Part shown: positions 34,691-44,300 of the stretch, in pieces
Position numbering within the stretch: position 1 is the stretch's first letter
Layout of the letters: each line of letters opens with the position of its first letter
Origin: Candidatus Ribeiella danica
Lineage (GTDB): Bacteria > Chloroflexota > Chloroflexia > Chloroflexales > Roseiflexaceae
Direction: 5' to 3'
Assembly: GCA_016717335.1 (NCBI GenBank)
Contig: JADKFS010000001.1
Coordinates: 2,232,001 to 2,296,000, forward strand
DNA length: 64,000 nucleotides
Translations under genes and position numbers: made by a program
The notes under the pieces: generated by a model
Told to the model about the DNA's origin: nothing
What the model saw: only the letters and a program-made list of their open reading frames with translations
Database searches by the model: none

Positions 34691-35563
34691 ATGGAACATC
34701 TGACACCGCTTCTGGAGCGGCGAGCGCTGGCCCGGCGGGCGCTGCAGCGCCTTGCCGACTCCGCACCGACCGAGGCCGGCGATCCCGGCGCTGTCGTCGA
34801 CCTTGCCTCCGGCGCGCCCGCCGACGACGCGTACGTGGCCGCGCTGCTCGACGCGCTGGGGCTTCTCGGCGCGCTCGATCTCGGTCAGGATATGCAGGCC
34901 GTGCGGGTGGGGTCGGCGCAGGCCGGCTACCTGCTGCGCGTGCTGGCCGCGCTGCTCGACGCGGGCGCGCCGCTGATCGCCGACTGGTCGCACGAGGGCG
35001 CGGCGCGCGAAGCCACGCAGTCGCCCGCGACGGGGATCGACCTGCTGGCCGCGCTGGAGCGGCGGCGGCTGGAGCTGAGCCCCGGCGCGGCCGCGCTGCG
35101 CGAGATCGTCGCCGCGATCGGGCTGATCGCGCGCCGCGCGGCCGGCGGCGGGCGCGAGTTCCTGTTGGCCTGGGATGCACCCGCCAGCGCGTGGCAGTTT
35201 GTCGGCGGGCGCTACGAGCGGCGCGATGGCTCGCCCCGCGCGACGCTGCTGCGCGAGCTTTCCGAGGAGCTGGGCTGCGAGCCGCTGGCGGAGGGCCGCG
35301 ACGTGCTGCTCCAGCCGATCGGGGCGCCCTTCGCGGAGCAGCGGCTCTCGCCAACCTACGGCCTGCTGACGCGGACGACGTTTCACGTCTACGCGGTTCG
35401 CTTCGTGGGCGGCGCGCCGCCGCAGGGCGCGGATGTGCGCTGGATCGCGGAGCCGGAGCTGCTGGCCGGCGCGACCTCCGACGGCCAGCCGGTGGCCTCC
35501 GCGCCGCTGGTGCGGCTGCGCGCCCGCCCCGACCTCGATCTCGACGCGTTTTTGACGGAGTAG
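34691..35563 (+). CDS. NUDIX-domain protein with N-terminal helical extension
   Basis: 290 residues. The C-terminal half has a Nudix fold: FLLAWDAPASAWQFVGGRYE followed by ATLLRELSEELGC, matching the REUxEExGU part of the Nudix box; the earlier conserved Glu is replaced by Gly (in GSPRATLLRE), so metal binding may be altered. The later strand TFHVYAVRFVGG and RWIAEPELL fit the family. The N-terminal 140 residues are Ala/Leu-rich helices without recognised similarity. No strong ribosome binding site before the ATG at 34691. Nudix proteins hydrolyse nucleoside diphosphate-linked compounds or act as sensors of them; next to a STAND-type ATPase a sensor/regulator role is plausible but inferred. 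Confidence 0.75.
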   Translation: MEHLTPLLERRALARRALQRLADSAPTEAGDPGAVVDLASGAPADDAYVAALLDALGLLGALDLGQDMQAVRVGSAQAGYLLRVLAALLDAGAPLIADWSHEGAAREATQSPATGIDLLAALERRRLELSPGAAALREIVAAIGLIARRAAGGGREFLLAWDAPASAWQFVGGRYERRDGSPRATLLRELSEELGCEPLAEGRDVLLQPIGAPFAEQRLSPTYGLLTRTTFHVYAVRFVGGAPPQGADVRWIAEPELLAGATSDGQPVASAPLVRLRARPDLDLDAFLTE

Positions 35564-35779
35564 CGGCGGCGATCTGCCAGGCGGCTGACAGGCAGTTTTC
35601 CGCCGTTGCGGTATACTGGTAGTGCAGGCGCGCCCGGCGCCGATCAGCGCTTTTCTTCCAGCATCGAGCAGCACGATTCGACGATGGCCACCATCTGTGG
35701 AGGTGTTGAGGTATCTGGCGATAGCGCCAGCGCACGCCTCCACGCTCGCACCGGCCACAGCAAAGCGAGGCGCGAAGCC

Positions 35780-37135
35780 ATGAGCAACCACGACACACCG
35801 CTGCCACTCTCATTCCGCGCAGATCTGCTCAGCCGTATGATGCCGTCGCTGCGGGCGGGCGAGTGCTGCTCGCTGGTCGGCACGAGCGGGGTCGGTAAAT
35901 CGAACCTGGTGCGCTTCCTGAGGCGCCAGGACGTGCAGGCCGCCTACTGGGGCGGCGACCGCACCTGGGTCGTCGTGGCCGACACGCACAGCCTGGTCTA
36001 CGCCGAGCAGCCGGTCGAGTTCGTCGTCGCCGAGCTGATGATCCACCGGCTGGTGCTGGAGATCGAGAGCCGCATCGGCGCGGGCGAGCTGAGCGGCTGG
36101 GCCAGCGACCTGCACACGCGCCTGCTGGCGCAGCCGAGCGCGCTGCTGGCGATGCGCTACCTCGAGCGCATTTGCGCGCGGCTGTGCGAGGGCTGCCAGC
36201 TGCAGATCGTCTTTCTGTTCGACCAGTTCGAAGATCTCTGGCGCGATGCCGACGCGCGCTTCTTCCTGAACCTGCGCAACCTGCGCGACCAGTTCAAGTA
36301 CCAGCTGGCGTACCTGGTGCTCACGCGCGAGCCGCTCAAGCGCGGGCGCGCGGATCTGCCGGCGGTCGAGGCGTTCTGGGAGCTGTTCGACTCGCACACC
36401 TACGGCCTGGGCATGTACGGCGAGGCCGACGCGCAGGAGATGGTGCGCCGGCTGGAGCTGCGCAGCGGCAGCGCGCTCGACCCGGCGCGGCGGCGGGCGG
36501 CGATCGCGCTGAGCGGCGGGCACCCCGGCCTGCTGCGCGCCGTCTTCTGGGCGCTGAGCCGCAGCCCGGCGCTCGAGCCCGAGGCCGCCGCGCTGCTGGA
36601 GGTCGGGGCGGTCGCGGAGGAGTGCCGCAAGCTCTGGGGCGACCTGTCCGAGTCGGAGCAGCGCCTGGCCCGCCTGATCGCCGGCGGGCTCGCGCCGCGC
36701 CAGGAGCGCGAGGCCACGCTGGACGGCCTGCGGCTGAAGGAGATTGTGGTGGGCAAGCCGCCGGCGCTGTTCTCGCCGCTCTTTGGCGCCTACGTTATAC
36801 GCCAGTCCGGGGCGGATGTCGCGGGGGTGGTGGTGGTGCCGGCGCTGCGCCAGGTCTGGCTCGACGGCCAGCCGCTCGAGAAGCAGCTCTCGCCGCTCGA
36901 GTTCGGCCTGCTCGCCTACCTGGCGAGGCACGTCGGCACGGTCTGCCGGCGCGAGGATATCCTGCGCGAGCTGTACAAAGAGAAAGAGCAGTCGTACAGC
37001 GCCAGCGACGAGCGGCTCGACACCATTCTGCGCCGGCTCCGCGACGCGCTGAGCGAGGATGCGCGCAACCCGCGCTACCTGATCACCCACCGCGGCGTCG
37101 GCGTGCAGCTGACTCACGGGCTGCTCCAGGAGTAG
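35780..37135 (+). CDS. STAND-like P-loop ATPase with C-terminal winged helix
   Basis: 451 residues from the ATG at 35780; the upstream in-frame extension (from 35606) is repeat-like and rejected. Walker A CSLVGTSGVGKSNLVRFL near 30-47, Walker B QIVFLFDQFEDLW near 145-157 (the DQFE form seen in STAND/AAA ATPases), sensor-like LVLTRE, then a helical region and a C-terminal OmpR/PhoB-type winged helix (LSPLEFGLLAYLARHVGTVCRREDIL ... RYLITHRGVGVQL). An NTP-dependent switch coupled to DNA binding is the likely job. Preceded by the NUDIX gene on the same strand and convergent with a minus-strand kinase cluster. Confidence 0.82.
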   Translation: MSNHDTPLPLSFRADLLSRMMPSLRAGECCSLVGTSGVGKSNLVRFLRRQDVQAAYWGGDRTWVVVADTHSLVYAEQPVEFVVAELMIHRLVLEIESRIGAGELSGWASDLHTRLLAQPSALLAMRYLERICARLCEGCQLQIVFLFDQFEDLWRDADARFFLNLRNLRDQFKYQLAYLVLTREPLKRGRADLPAVEAFWELFDSHTYGLGMYGEADAQEMVRRLELRSGSALDPARRRAAIALSGGHPGLLRAVFWALSRSPALEPEAAALLEVGAVAEECRKLWGDLSESEQRLARLIAGGLAPRQEREATLDGLRLKEIVVGKPPALFSPLFGAYVIRQSGADVAGVVVVPALRQVWLDGQPLEKQLSPLEFGLLAYLARHVGTVCRREDILRELYKEKEQSYSASDERLDTILRRLRDALSEDARNPRYLITHRGVGVQLTHGLLQE

Positions 37136-37661
37136 CCCTACTCTCGGGTACGACTGCCCCTAGGCCCAGTGCGCCTGCGCGGCGCGCGGGCGCACTGGGC
37201 TGCCATCCCCGCCGCTCCCCGGCCGGGGCTGGCGCCCCTGGACCCCAAAAGAATCTCACCGTGTCACTTGTATGGGGGCTGCGCGCCCCCGTGCCCCCGC
37301 GGGCGGGTGCATCCCCAGCTTGGTCGGGGGGCTGCGCGCCCCCCGTGCCCCCGCGGGCGGGGGTGGGCCGCCACCCCCGCCGCCCCCCGGCGGGGCGGGC
37401 GCCCCTGGACCCCAAATGTGATGCTGTCTCGGTTGCAGTGCTTGACGCGCATGCCTGGCTGAATCCACGCGCGGCGGGAGACAACACGTCCGATCGGATT
37501 GGTGCCAGGCATGGGCCACCAGCCGTGCAACTGATCCGGCATCATTTGCCGGAGGGGGGGCCGGGGGGCGCCGCGGGAGAAGGGGATTGGAGGGGCGTTC
37601 AATTGAACGCCCCTACGGTGGTCCTGCGCGGGCGGACCGGGGGCGCCGCGCCCCCCGCGAT
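37136..37661. other. 526-bp repeat-filled spacer between convergent genes
   Basis: Mostly a full copy of the dispersed GC-rich repeat. A short inverted pair GGGGCGTTCAATTGAACGCCCC lies at about 37592-37613. No gene seen. Confidence 0.6.
37265..37585 (+). repeat. Dispersed GC-rich repeat, full-length copy 4
   Basis: Shows all blocks: GGGGCTGCGCGCCCCCGTGC (twice), GGGGTGGGCCGCCACCCC, CCCTGGACCCCAAATGTGAT, GCGCATGCCTGGCTGAATCC, GGCATGGGCCACCAGCCGTG and ATCATTTGCCGGAGGGGGGG. Confidence 0.87.
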
Positions 37662-39347
37662 TCACCAGCGCCGCCGCAGCGCCCGCGCCGCCATCACGCC
37701 CAGCGTGACCACCAGCAGCAGCGCGACCAGCAGCCCGGCGATCGCCACCGGGCCGAGCGCCGCGAACGCGCGCACGGGCGCCTGCACGCCCTGGCCGAGC
37801 GCCACGCCCCATTCCGCCACGGCGTCCCGCTGCAGCCAGTTGATCTGCACCAGGTCGGCCAGGAACGACGGCACGACGAAGAGCGTGAACCCGATCGTCA
37901 GCAGCGAGAAGATCAGATTGGTCTGCTGCGAGTCCTGCTGGAGCTGGATGCTGTTGTAGCTGGCGAGAAAGTCGTTCAGCTCCTCGACGTTGGTCTCGAT
38001 GTGCCGCTCGATCGATTGGATGCCGAGCAGGCCCATCAGGTGCTGCAGCTTCTGCGTGGCGTAGCTGGACCGGAAGACCGAGGAGGCCACCAGCACGTCG
38101 CGCTGGCGCGGCAGCCACTGGAACAGCGTCGCAACGCCATTCGCGAGCGCGGCGATCTCGCGCCGGTCCGCGCGGCTCAGGTTGCCGTCGGTCACCTTGC
38201 GCGTGAGGTCCGGCACGATCTCCAAGAGGCGCGTCGTCTCGCGCTCCAGCTGCTGGACCTCGTTCTTCAGCGCGACGACGTGCTCGATGCCGCGCGCGAT
38301 GCTCAGCCAGTAGCCGTGGTAGGTCGCGGGGCCGCCGTCTTCGGCGCTGCCGCGCAGGAAGATGCCGCTCTGGCGCGCCAGCGGGCAGAAGATGAAGGTC
38401 GTCTCCGAGGTGATCAGGCAGATCTCATCCTCCCAGCTGGCGCTGTCGGACTCGAACAGCCGCGCGACCTGGCCGGGCTTGTAGGTCGGGTAGCAGGCGC
38501 GCCCCTGCTCGATCAGCACCACGTTTTCGAGAAAGCCCATCACCTCCGAGCCGTGCTCGGCGCGCAGCGCCTGCGCGTCGATCGCCTGGCCGTCGCAGGT
38601 GATCGTGTGGCACAGGCAGGTGATGTGCCGGTCGTGCAGCGGCAGCGGCTGCGGGTCATAGTCGGCGCGCAGCGGCAGGACGACCTGCTCGGCGCGGCCG
38701 TCGACGGTCTGCTCGACCACGAAGCGCCCGTCGCAGGCTTGGACGAAGCGCGCGGCGACGTCCATCGCCAGCAGCCACTGGGTGGGCAGCCGCGCGGCAG
38801 GCTGGCCGTCGGGGTCGCCATCCTGGATCTCGAGCACCAGGCGCGTCACGTCGACCAGCGGCGTGTCGTCGAGCCGGCGCTCCAGCTTGACGACCAGCAC
38901 GCCGTAGCGGGTCAGCCGCAGCTTGTAGGTCCAGCGATCGAGCTCATCCGCCAGCGCGGGGTCGTCCGCCAGCAGCCCCTCGGCCAGCACGAGCCGGCTG
39001 TCGGCCAGCCGGTAGGTCGGGAAGAAGCAGTTGTCCATCAGGTACTTGCGGAAGACGCCGAAGGCGTGGCCCTGGCGCTCCACCCGCGCCTCGTCCTCGT
39101 CCACCTCGAACCAGCGCGCGGGGCGCAGCTGGCGGAGGAAGCGCGCGTAGGCGCTGGTACCGCGCAGCCGCTCGAAGCGCTGCGCCGCGGAGAGCTGTCG
39201 GTCGGCGCGCCGCCGCCTGCGGGCGGGGCCGCGCGCCACGCGCAGGCCGAACCGCTGGCGCTCGGCGTCGGTCAGCCGCAGGAAGCGCCGCAGGCTCATC
39301 ACCATCACAATGCTGAGCACGCCGGTCGCGCGCAGGTTCGCGTGCAT
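37662..39347 (-). CDS. CorA-like membrane protein of the kinase cluster
   Basis: 561 residues from the ATG at 39347 (AGGGGGAGCT upstream), 8 bases after the REC-kinase gene stop, so co-transcribed. Large soluble N-terminal part, then a long helical stretch (QQLERETTRLLEIVPDLTRKV to LNDFLASYNSIQLQQDSQQTNLIF) leading into two C-terminal membrane helices (LLTIGFTLFVVPSFLADLVQINW and PVAIAGLLVALLLVVTLGVMAARAL). The order (alpha/beta domain, long helix, two terminal helices) is like CorA-type transporters, but the GMN motif is missing. A signal-transducing membrane protein is more likely than a Mg2+ channel. No closer family recognised. Confidence 0.7.
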   Translation of the reverse strand: MHANLRATGVLSIVMVMSLRRFLRLTDAERQRFGLRVARGPARRRRRADRQLSAAQRFERLRGTSAYARFLRQLRPARWFEVDEDEARVERQGHAFGVFRKYLMDNCFFPTYRLADSRLVLAEGLLADDPALADELDRWTYKLRLTRYGVLVVKLERRLDDTPLVDVTRLVLEIQDGDPDGQPAARLPTQWLLAMDVAARFVQACDGRFVVEQTVDGRAEQVVLPLRADYDPQPLPLHDRHITCLCHTITCDGQAIDAQALRAEHGSEVMGFLENVVLIEQGRACYPTYKPGQVARLFESDSASWEDEICLITSETTFIFCPLARQSGIFLRGSAEDGGPATYHGYWLSIARGIEHVVALKNEVQQLERETTRLLEIVPDLTRKVTDGNLSRADRREIAALANGVATLFQWLPRQRDVLVASSVFRSSYATQKLQHLMGLLGIQSIERHIETNVEELNDFLASYNSIQLQQDSQQTNLIFSLLTIGFTLFVVPSFLADLVQINWLQRDAVAEWGVALGQGVQAPVRAFAALGPVAIAGLLVALLLVVTLGVMAARALRRRW

Positions 39348-39355
39348 AGCTCCCC

Positions 39356-41134
39356 CTACGTGGCGCGCGCGGCGAGCAGCTCGGGCGGGGCGGACACCTC
39401 CGGCGCAGCGCGCTGCCGGCCGCCCCGGCGCTTCGCGGCGACCCAGCCGACGGCGGGCCACTCGGGCGGCGGCCAGCTTTCCGCGCGCCGCCCGTTGGCG
39501 GGCCAGTGGTCGAGCCGCGCGCAGATGATGCTGGCGACCAGCATGTTCTTAGCGTGGCGCGGCGACTCGCTCGGTATCTTGGTCGCGACGAACAGGCAGT
39601 TGAGCAGCAGCCCCAGCAGGTACTCGCGCTGGTCGTCGTGGCGCGCCAGGTTGTAGGCGATATGCAGCAGCGCGCGAATGACCAGGAAGGCCTTGCGCGC
39701 CTCCGGGTCGGCGTCGATCGCGTCGGTCGAGCGCAGCGCGGCTTTCGAGACTGTCAGATCGCACAGCGCGACGACCAGGTTGTACAGCGCCACGGTGTCG
39801 TCGATCCGCGCCAGGCGCGTCAGGACGTCCTGCACGAGCTCGACGAAGTCGCGCAGGATCGGGCCGGGGCCGCTGCGCTCGAAGTCGATCGGCCAGGCAT
39901 GGCCCTCGCTGTCGACAAACAGGTTGTCGCCGTGCAGGTCGCCGTGGGTCACGGTCTGGCGGACCGGCATCTGGAGGCCGTCGCCGTGGTGTGCGCACAG
40001 CCAGCGCATCGGGTTGGGCAGGGCCATCGGCAGGCCGTCGAAGCGCAGCGTGGGCTCTTCCTGCTCCCAGCACGGCAGCTGCTTGCTCAGCGCGCCGTTC
40101 CAGGAGCGATTGTAGACCGCGAACAGCGAATCGCCGGCCGGATCGGCGTCGACGCTATACCAGTAGCCCCAGTTCTTCGTGTCGAAGAAATGCCGGATCG
40201 GCTGGAGAATGCTGTCGGCCCGGTCGGACTCGCGGTAGAGCTGCGCGAAGGTGCGCGGCCAGTCGGGGCTGGCCGTGTAGGCTCCGACGTTGGTGTAGGC
40301 GACGCCGCCGATGTCCCAGAGCGAGGTGTGCGCGTACATCACCGGCAGGAACAGCCCGGCAAACTTGAGGTTGACATAGGTCTCATAGTTCCGGGTCTCG
40401 CGGTCGATCTTGGGGGCGCGTGTCAGCTTGATCACCAGGAAGGCCGGGTTATCGTCCAGCACCGCCTTGAACACGAGCGACGTGCGCCGCATCGCCGTGT
40501 CGTCGTCGGCGAGCTGGGTCGAGCTGGTGATCAGCTCGAGCTGGATGCGCCGGGCGTTGGGGAACATGCGGCAGATCAGCTCGTCGGCCTCGTCGGGCGG
40601 CGCGCGCCGCTCGGGCGGCAGGTCGGCGTCGCCGGGGAACAGCGCGGCGCTGATGCCGGCCGAGGAGAGCCCGTGCGACCAGCCGATCAGGGCGTTGTGG
40701 CGGCAGGCGCAGGTGGTGCGGGCGGCCTTCTCGATCGCCTCGCGCAGGCGCGCCGGCCCATCCTCCTTGCCCACGAAGTTGACCGCGCCGTACTCGGTCA
40801 GCGCCTTGACCACCGCCTGGCGGTCGTCGAAGCCGCTGACGATGATCGCGGCCGCGGGCTTCAGGTCGGGCACCAGCTCGAGCCCGCTCCAGTCGCCGCG
40901 GTCGTGATCGTCCATCAGGCGCATGTCGACCAGCGCGACCTGGCAGCGCCGCTCGCGCGCCTTGCGGGCGGCGTCGGCGCAGAGCGCCTTGCCGGCGCCC
41001 TCGGCCACGACCGGGATGTAGCCCCAGCGCTTGAGGTTGCGCTGGTGGTCGGCGCGCTTCTTCGGGTCGTTATCCACAATCAGCACGCGCAGCGCGCACA
41101 GCGCCGGCGGCGTGGGGTTGGCTGAATCAGGCAT
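39356..41134 (-). CDS. Response-regulator receiver fused to APH-like kinase
   Basis: 592 residues from the ATG at 41134 (CGAGGT upstream). REC domain first: VLIVDNDPKKR, phospho-acceptor in VALVDMRLMDD, IIVSGFDD, and Lys in FVGKED. The rest is an aminoglycoside-phosphotransferase/choline-kinase-like fold with catalytic loop VTHGDLHGDNLFVD and metal-binding PIDFERSGPG. Kinase-fold domains of this kind have been described in NTP-dependent conflict systems of multicellular bacteria (ternary-complex-associated domains), but I cannot prove membership. Physically grouped with two histidine kinases upstream and a membrane protein downstream, suggesting phosphorelay input to a kinase-like effector. 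Confidence 0.8.
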   Translation of the reverse strand: MPDSANPTPPALCALRVLIVDNDPKKRADHQRNLKRWGYIPVVAEGAGKALCADAARKARERRCQVALVDMRLMDDHDRGDWSGLELVPDLKPAAAIIVSGFDDRQAVVKALTEYGAVNFVGKEDGPARLREAIEKAARTTCACRHNALIGWSHGLSSAGISAALFPGDADLPPERRAPPDEADELICRMFPNARRIQLELITSSTQLADDDTAMRRTSLVFKAVLDDNPAFLVIKLTRAPKIDRETRNYETYVNLKFAGLFLPVMYAHTSLWDIGGVAYTNVGAYTASPDWPRTFAQLYRESDRADSILQPIRHFFDTKNWGYWYSVDADPAGDSLFAVYNRSWNGALSKQLPCWEQEEPTLRFDGLPMALPNPMRWLCAHHGDGLQMPVRQTVTHGDLHGDNLFVDSEGHAWPIDFERSGPGPILRDFVELVQDVLTRLARIDDTVALYNLVVALCDLTVSKAALRSTDAIDADPEARKAFLVIRALLHIAYNLARHDDQREYLLGLLLNCLFVATKIPSESPRHAKNMLVASIICARLDHWPANGRRAESWPPPEWPAVGWVAAKRRGGRQRAAPEVSAPPELLAARAT

Positions 41135-41299
41135 CCGTAGACCTCGTTTCTTTGTTTGTTCGCACCCCGCCCCTGCCAGGGGTGGGGGTTTCTTTTTCGT
41201 GGGGGTGGCACGACACAGCGAGATGTCCGAATTGGAACATGGGGATGAATCATGCCTGGGGCCTTTTCGGTCTGCTGATCTGTTATAGCGCATCAGAAT

Positions 41300-41340
41300 G
41301 CCATCGCCATACTGCCTACTGCCTACTGACTACTGGCGCT
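41300..41340. repeat. CAGTAGT/CAGTAGG 7-bp repeats at a histidine-kinase stop
   Basis: On the minus strand TAGCGCCAGTAGTCAGTAGG begins at the C-terminus of the 1607-residue kinase; the kinase reads into it and its last residues (SASSQ) and stop come from the repeat. The same string follows the stop at 5325. Confidence 0.8.
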
Positions 41341-44300
41341 AGGCGGGCGAGCGACCGGCAGCGTGAACGCGAAGGTCGCGCCCTGGCCCTGCTCGGAGGG
41401 CAGCAGCTTGATCGCCCCGCCCATGTCCTCGACGCTCCAGCGCACGATCACCAGCCCCAGCCCGCCCTCGCGCCGCTTGGTGGTCACCTGGTCGTTGAAC
41501 AGGCGCGAGCGGACCTCCTCGGCCACGCCGGGGCCGCTGTCGCAGATCTGCACCTCGGCGTAGCGCGTGTCTTTCTGGCGCGTCCGCAGCGTCAGCGTGC
41601 CGGCGTACTGCATCGCCTCCAGCGCGTTGCGGACGAGGTGGCGCAGCACGCGCTCCAGCACCAGCGGCGAGACCCGCACGCACAGATCGCCGCACCGCAG
41701 CTCGTCCAGGCACACGCGCACGTCCGCGTCCGGCCCGCGCTCCTCGATGATCGCGGCGACCTTCTCGCGCAGCCAGCCGTCGAGCGGCAGCGACTCGCGG
41801 GTGGTCGTGCGCGGGGCCTGGGCTGCCTCGGTCAGGCGCGCCGCGCTGAGATCGATCTCTTCGAGCGACTCGCGGCCCTCGTCGGAGAGGTACGGCTCAT
41901 CCCTGAGCCAGTCGACCCGGTCGCGGATCGTGCCGATCTCGTTCTTGATGTCGTGGGCGATCTCGGCGGCCCAGGCCGTGCTGGTCGCGATCGTCGTGTT
42001 GAAGCGCAGCTTGGCGCTCTGGTACGAGCGCTCGATCGCCATGCTGATCTGCTGCCCGACGCTCTGGATGAGCGGGATGTCGTCGTCGCTGAACGCGTGC
42101 GGCGTCGGCCACTCCAGCACCAGCACGCCCAGCAGCTCGTCCCCGCTCATCAGGGTGATGCCAAGCTCGGAGCGGGTGCTGCCGATCGCCGGCAGGTAGC
42201 TTGGCTCGCCGACCACGTCGCCGATGTTCCGGTGCACCACCTGGCGCGTCTTGAGCGACTCGCGCGCGAGCTGGCAGACGATGCTCGGGCCGGTGAGCGG
42301 CAGCACGATCTTGTCGGGCCGATCGGAGCGGTAGTACGCCGACGAGGCCGGCGCGAACGCGAGCGCGCGCTCGGCGTGGTCGTAGATCAGCACGCCGGCG
42401 CTGGCGCCCGGGAACTGCGCGCGCAGCGTCTCCATGATCTTGCCCAGCGTCTCGTTCAGATCGAGCGACGTGCCGACCGCCTCGGTGATCGTGATCGCGG
42501 CGCGCAGCCGGTCGCGCTCCTTGCGCACCTCGTCGAGGCGCAGCGCGTCGCGGATGCTCGCCGCCGCGATCGCCGCGATTAGCGGGAACAGCACCTGCTC
42601 CTCGCTGCTGAACGGGTGGGTCTGGCGGTAGTTGAAGAACAGCGCGCCCACCACCTCAGCGCTCGTGCGCAGCGGGAAGGCGGCGGTCGAGCGGACGCCC
42701 TCCTCCTCGACGAAGCGGCCGTTGAGCAGCGGGTGCTCCTGCGCCTCCATCGCCCAGACCGGCGCGGTCAGCTGCATCACGCGGCGGACCACGCTCTGCT
42801 CCTCCGGCCGGTCGCGCTGCATCCCGCCGACGTTGTGGACGCCGAACTGCGGGCCGAGGCGGGTCTGCCCGCTCTCGGGCGCCTTGTACCAGATCGTCAG
42901 CGCCGACACGCCGATCGCCGCCCGCCGGGCCGCGTCGAGCACCGCGCTCAGCGTCTCCTCCAGGCCGGATGGCTCGATCACGACGTGCGCGGCCTCCAGC
43001 ACGTTGCGCAGGTGCTCCTGGCGCCGGACCGTGTCCAGCGCCAGCGCGGCCGCAGCGGCGATGCGCTCCAGCATGGCCTTGTGCGCCTCGGCGAAGGCGC
43101 CCAGGCGCGGCGACTCGAGGTTCAGCAGGCCGATGATCTGCTGGTCCAGCCAGATCGGCACGTCCAGCTCGCTGATCGTCTGCTGCGATTGATCGGCATA
43201 GAACAGGCCGGACCAGGGCTGCTCGCGGACGTCGTCCACCAGCAGGCTTTCGCCGAGCTGCAGCGCCCGGCCGGAGATGCCGCGGTAGTACTCGCGCTCG
43301 AGGCTCTCGGTCATCGCGCCGTCCTGGCTCATGAAATACTGGCGCCGGACCTCGCTGGGCTCCTGGTCATTCGCGTCGAGCACCGCCCAGTCGCGCAGCA
43401 GCAGCCCCACCCGAGCGCCCTCCTGGTCCAGCAGGTCGCGCGCGGCCTGCAGCAGCGCGCGCGCCACGCGCTTCTGGCCCGGCTCGGCAGCAGGCGCGCC
43501 GGGCATCGCCGCGCCGGGCGTGAGCGCCTGCAGCACCTGGCGCAAAATATCCAGCTCTTTTCCACGCGCCTGGCTCTGGCTCTCGGCGTCCTGCAGGTTG
43601 CGCCTGACCTCCTGCTGCTGGCGCGCGCTGCGAATGACCACGCTGGCGATCCCGGCGAACGAGCGCGCCTGCTCGATCTCCATCGGCCCGAACTCCTGCG
43701 GCTCGCGGTAGTTCAGGTAGAGCGTGCCGGAGGGCTGGCCGGTCGACGTGTCGTAGATCGGCGTGCCGATGAATGCGCGGATGCCCTCGCGCTGCAGAAA
43801 CGAGCTTTCGCTCAGCCGCTGCGGGTCGTACCAGCGCGTCTGCTCGATCTTGCTCACCACCTGCGTCTCGCCCGACTGCAGCACGTGCATCGTAACCCCC
43901 GACGGGCCGGGCTTGATGCGCGGCCGGAAGGTGTTGCGCAGCCCGACGTGCCCGATGTTCGCCGTGTCGTAGATAAACGTCCCGGGCGCGGCGTCCGGCA
44001 GCAGCGGGTAGATCATCACGCAGTCGGCCGCGGTCGCCGTCTGGACGGCCTGGCAGATCCGGGTCAGCGTGACCTGCAGCGGCAGGTCGCTGACCTCGGA
44101 CATCACGGCGAGGTTGAACTCGATCAGCTGCTCGCGCGCCCGGCGCTGGCGCACGGTCTCGATCACCAGCGCCATCTGCGAGAGGAAGCGCTCGAGCATG
44201 GCGAGCCGCTGCCGCCGCAGCGGCTCGCGGTTGTGCGCGTTGTCGACGACCACCAGGCCGAGCGGCCGGCTGCCGGCGCGCAGCGGCAGCACGGCGTAGT

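Noticed and set aside
41157..41200. GC-rich palindrome followed by TTTCTTTTT as a terminator
   Set aside because: It faces the plus strand, where no gene ends nearby; both neighbours run on the minus strand.
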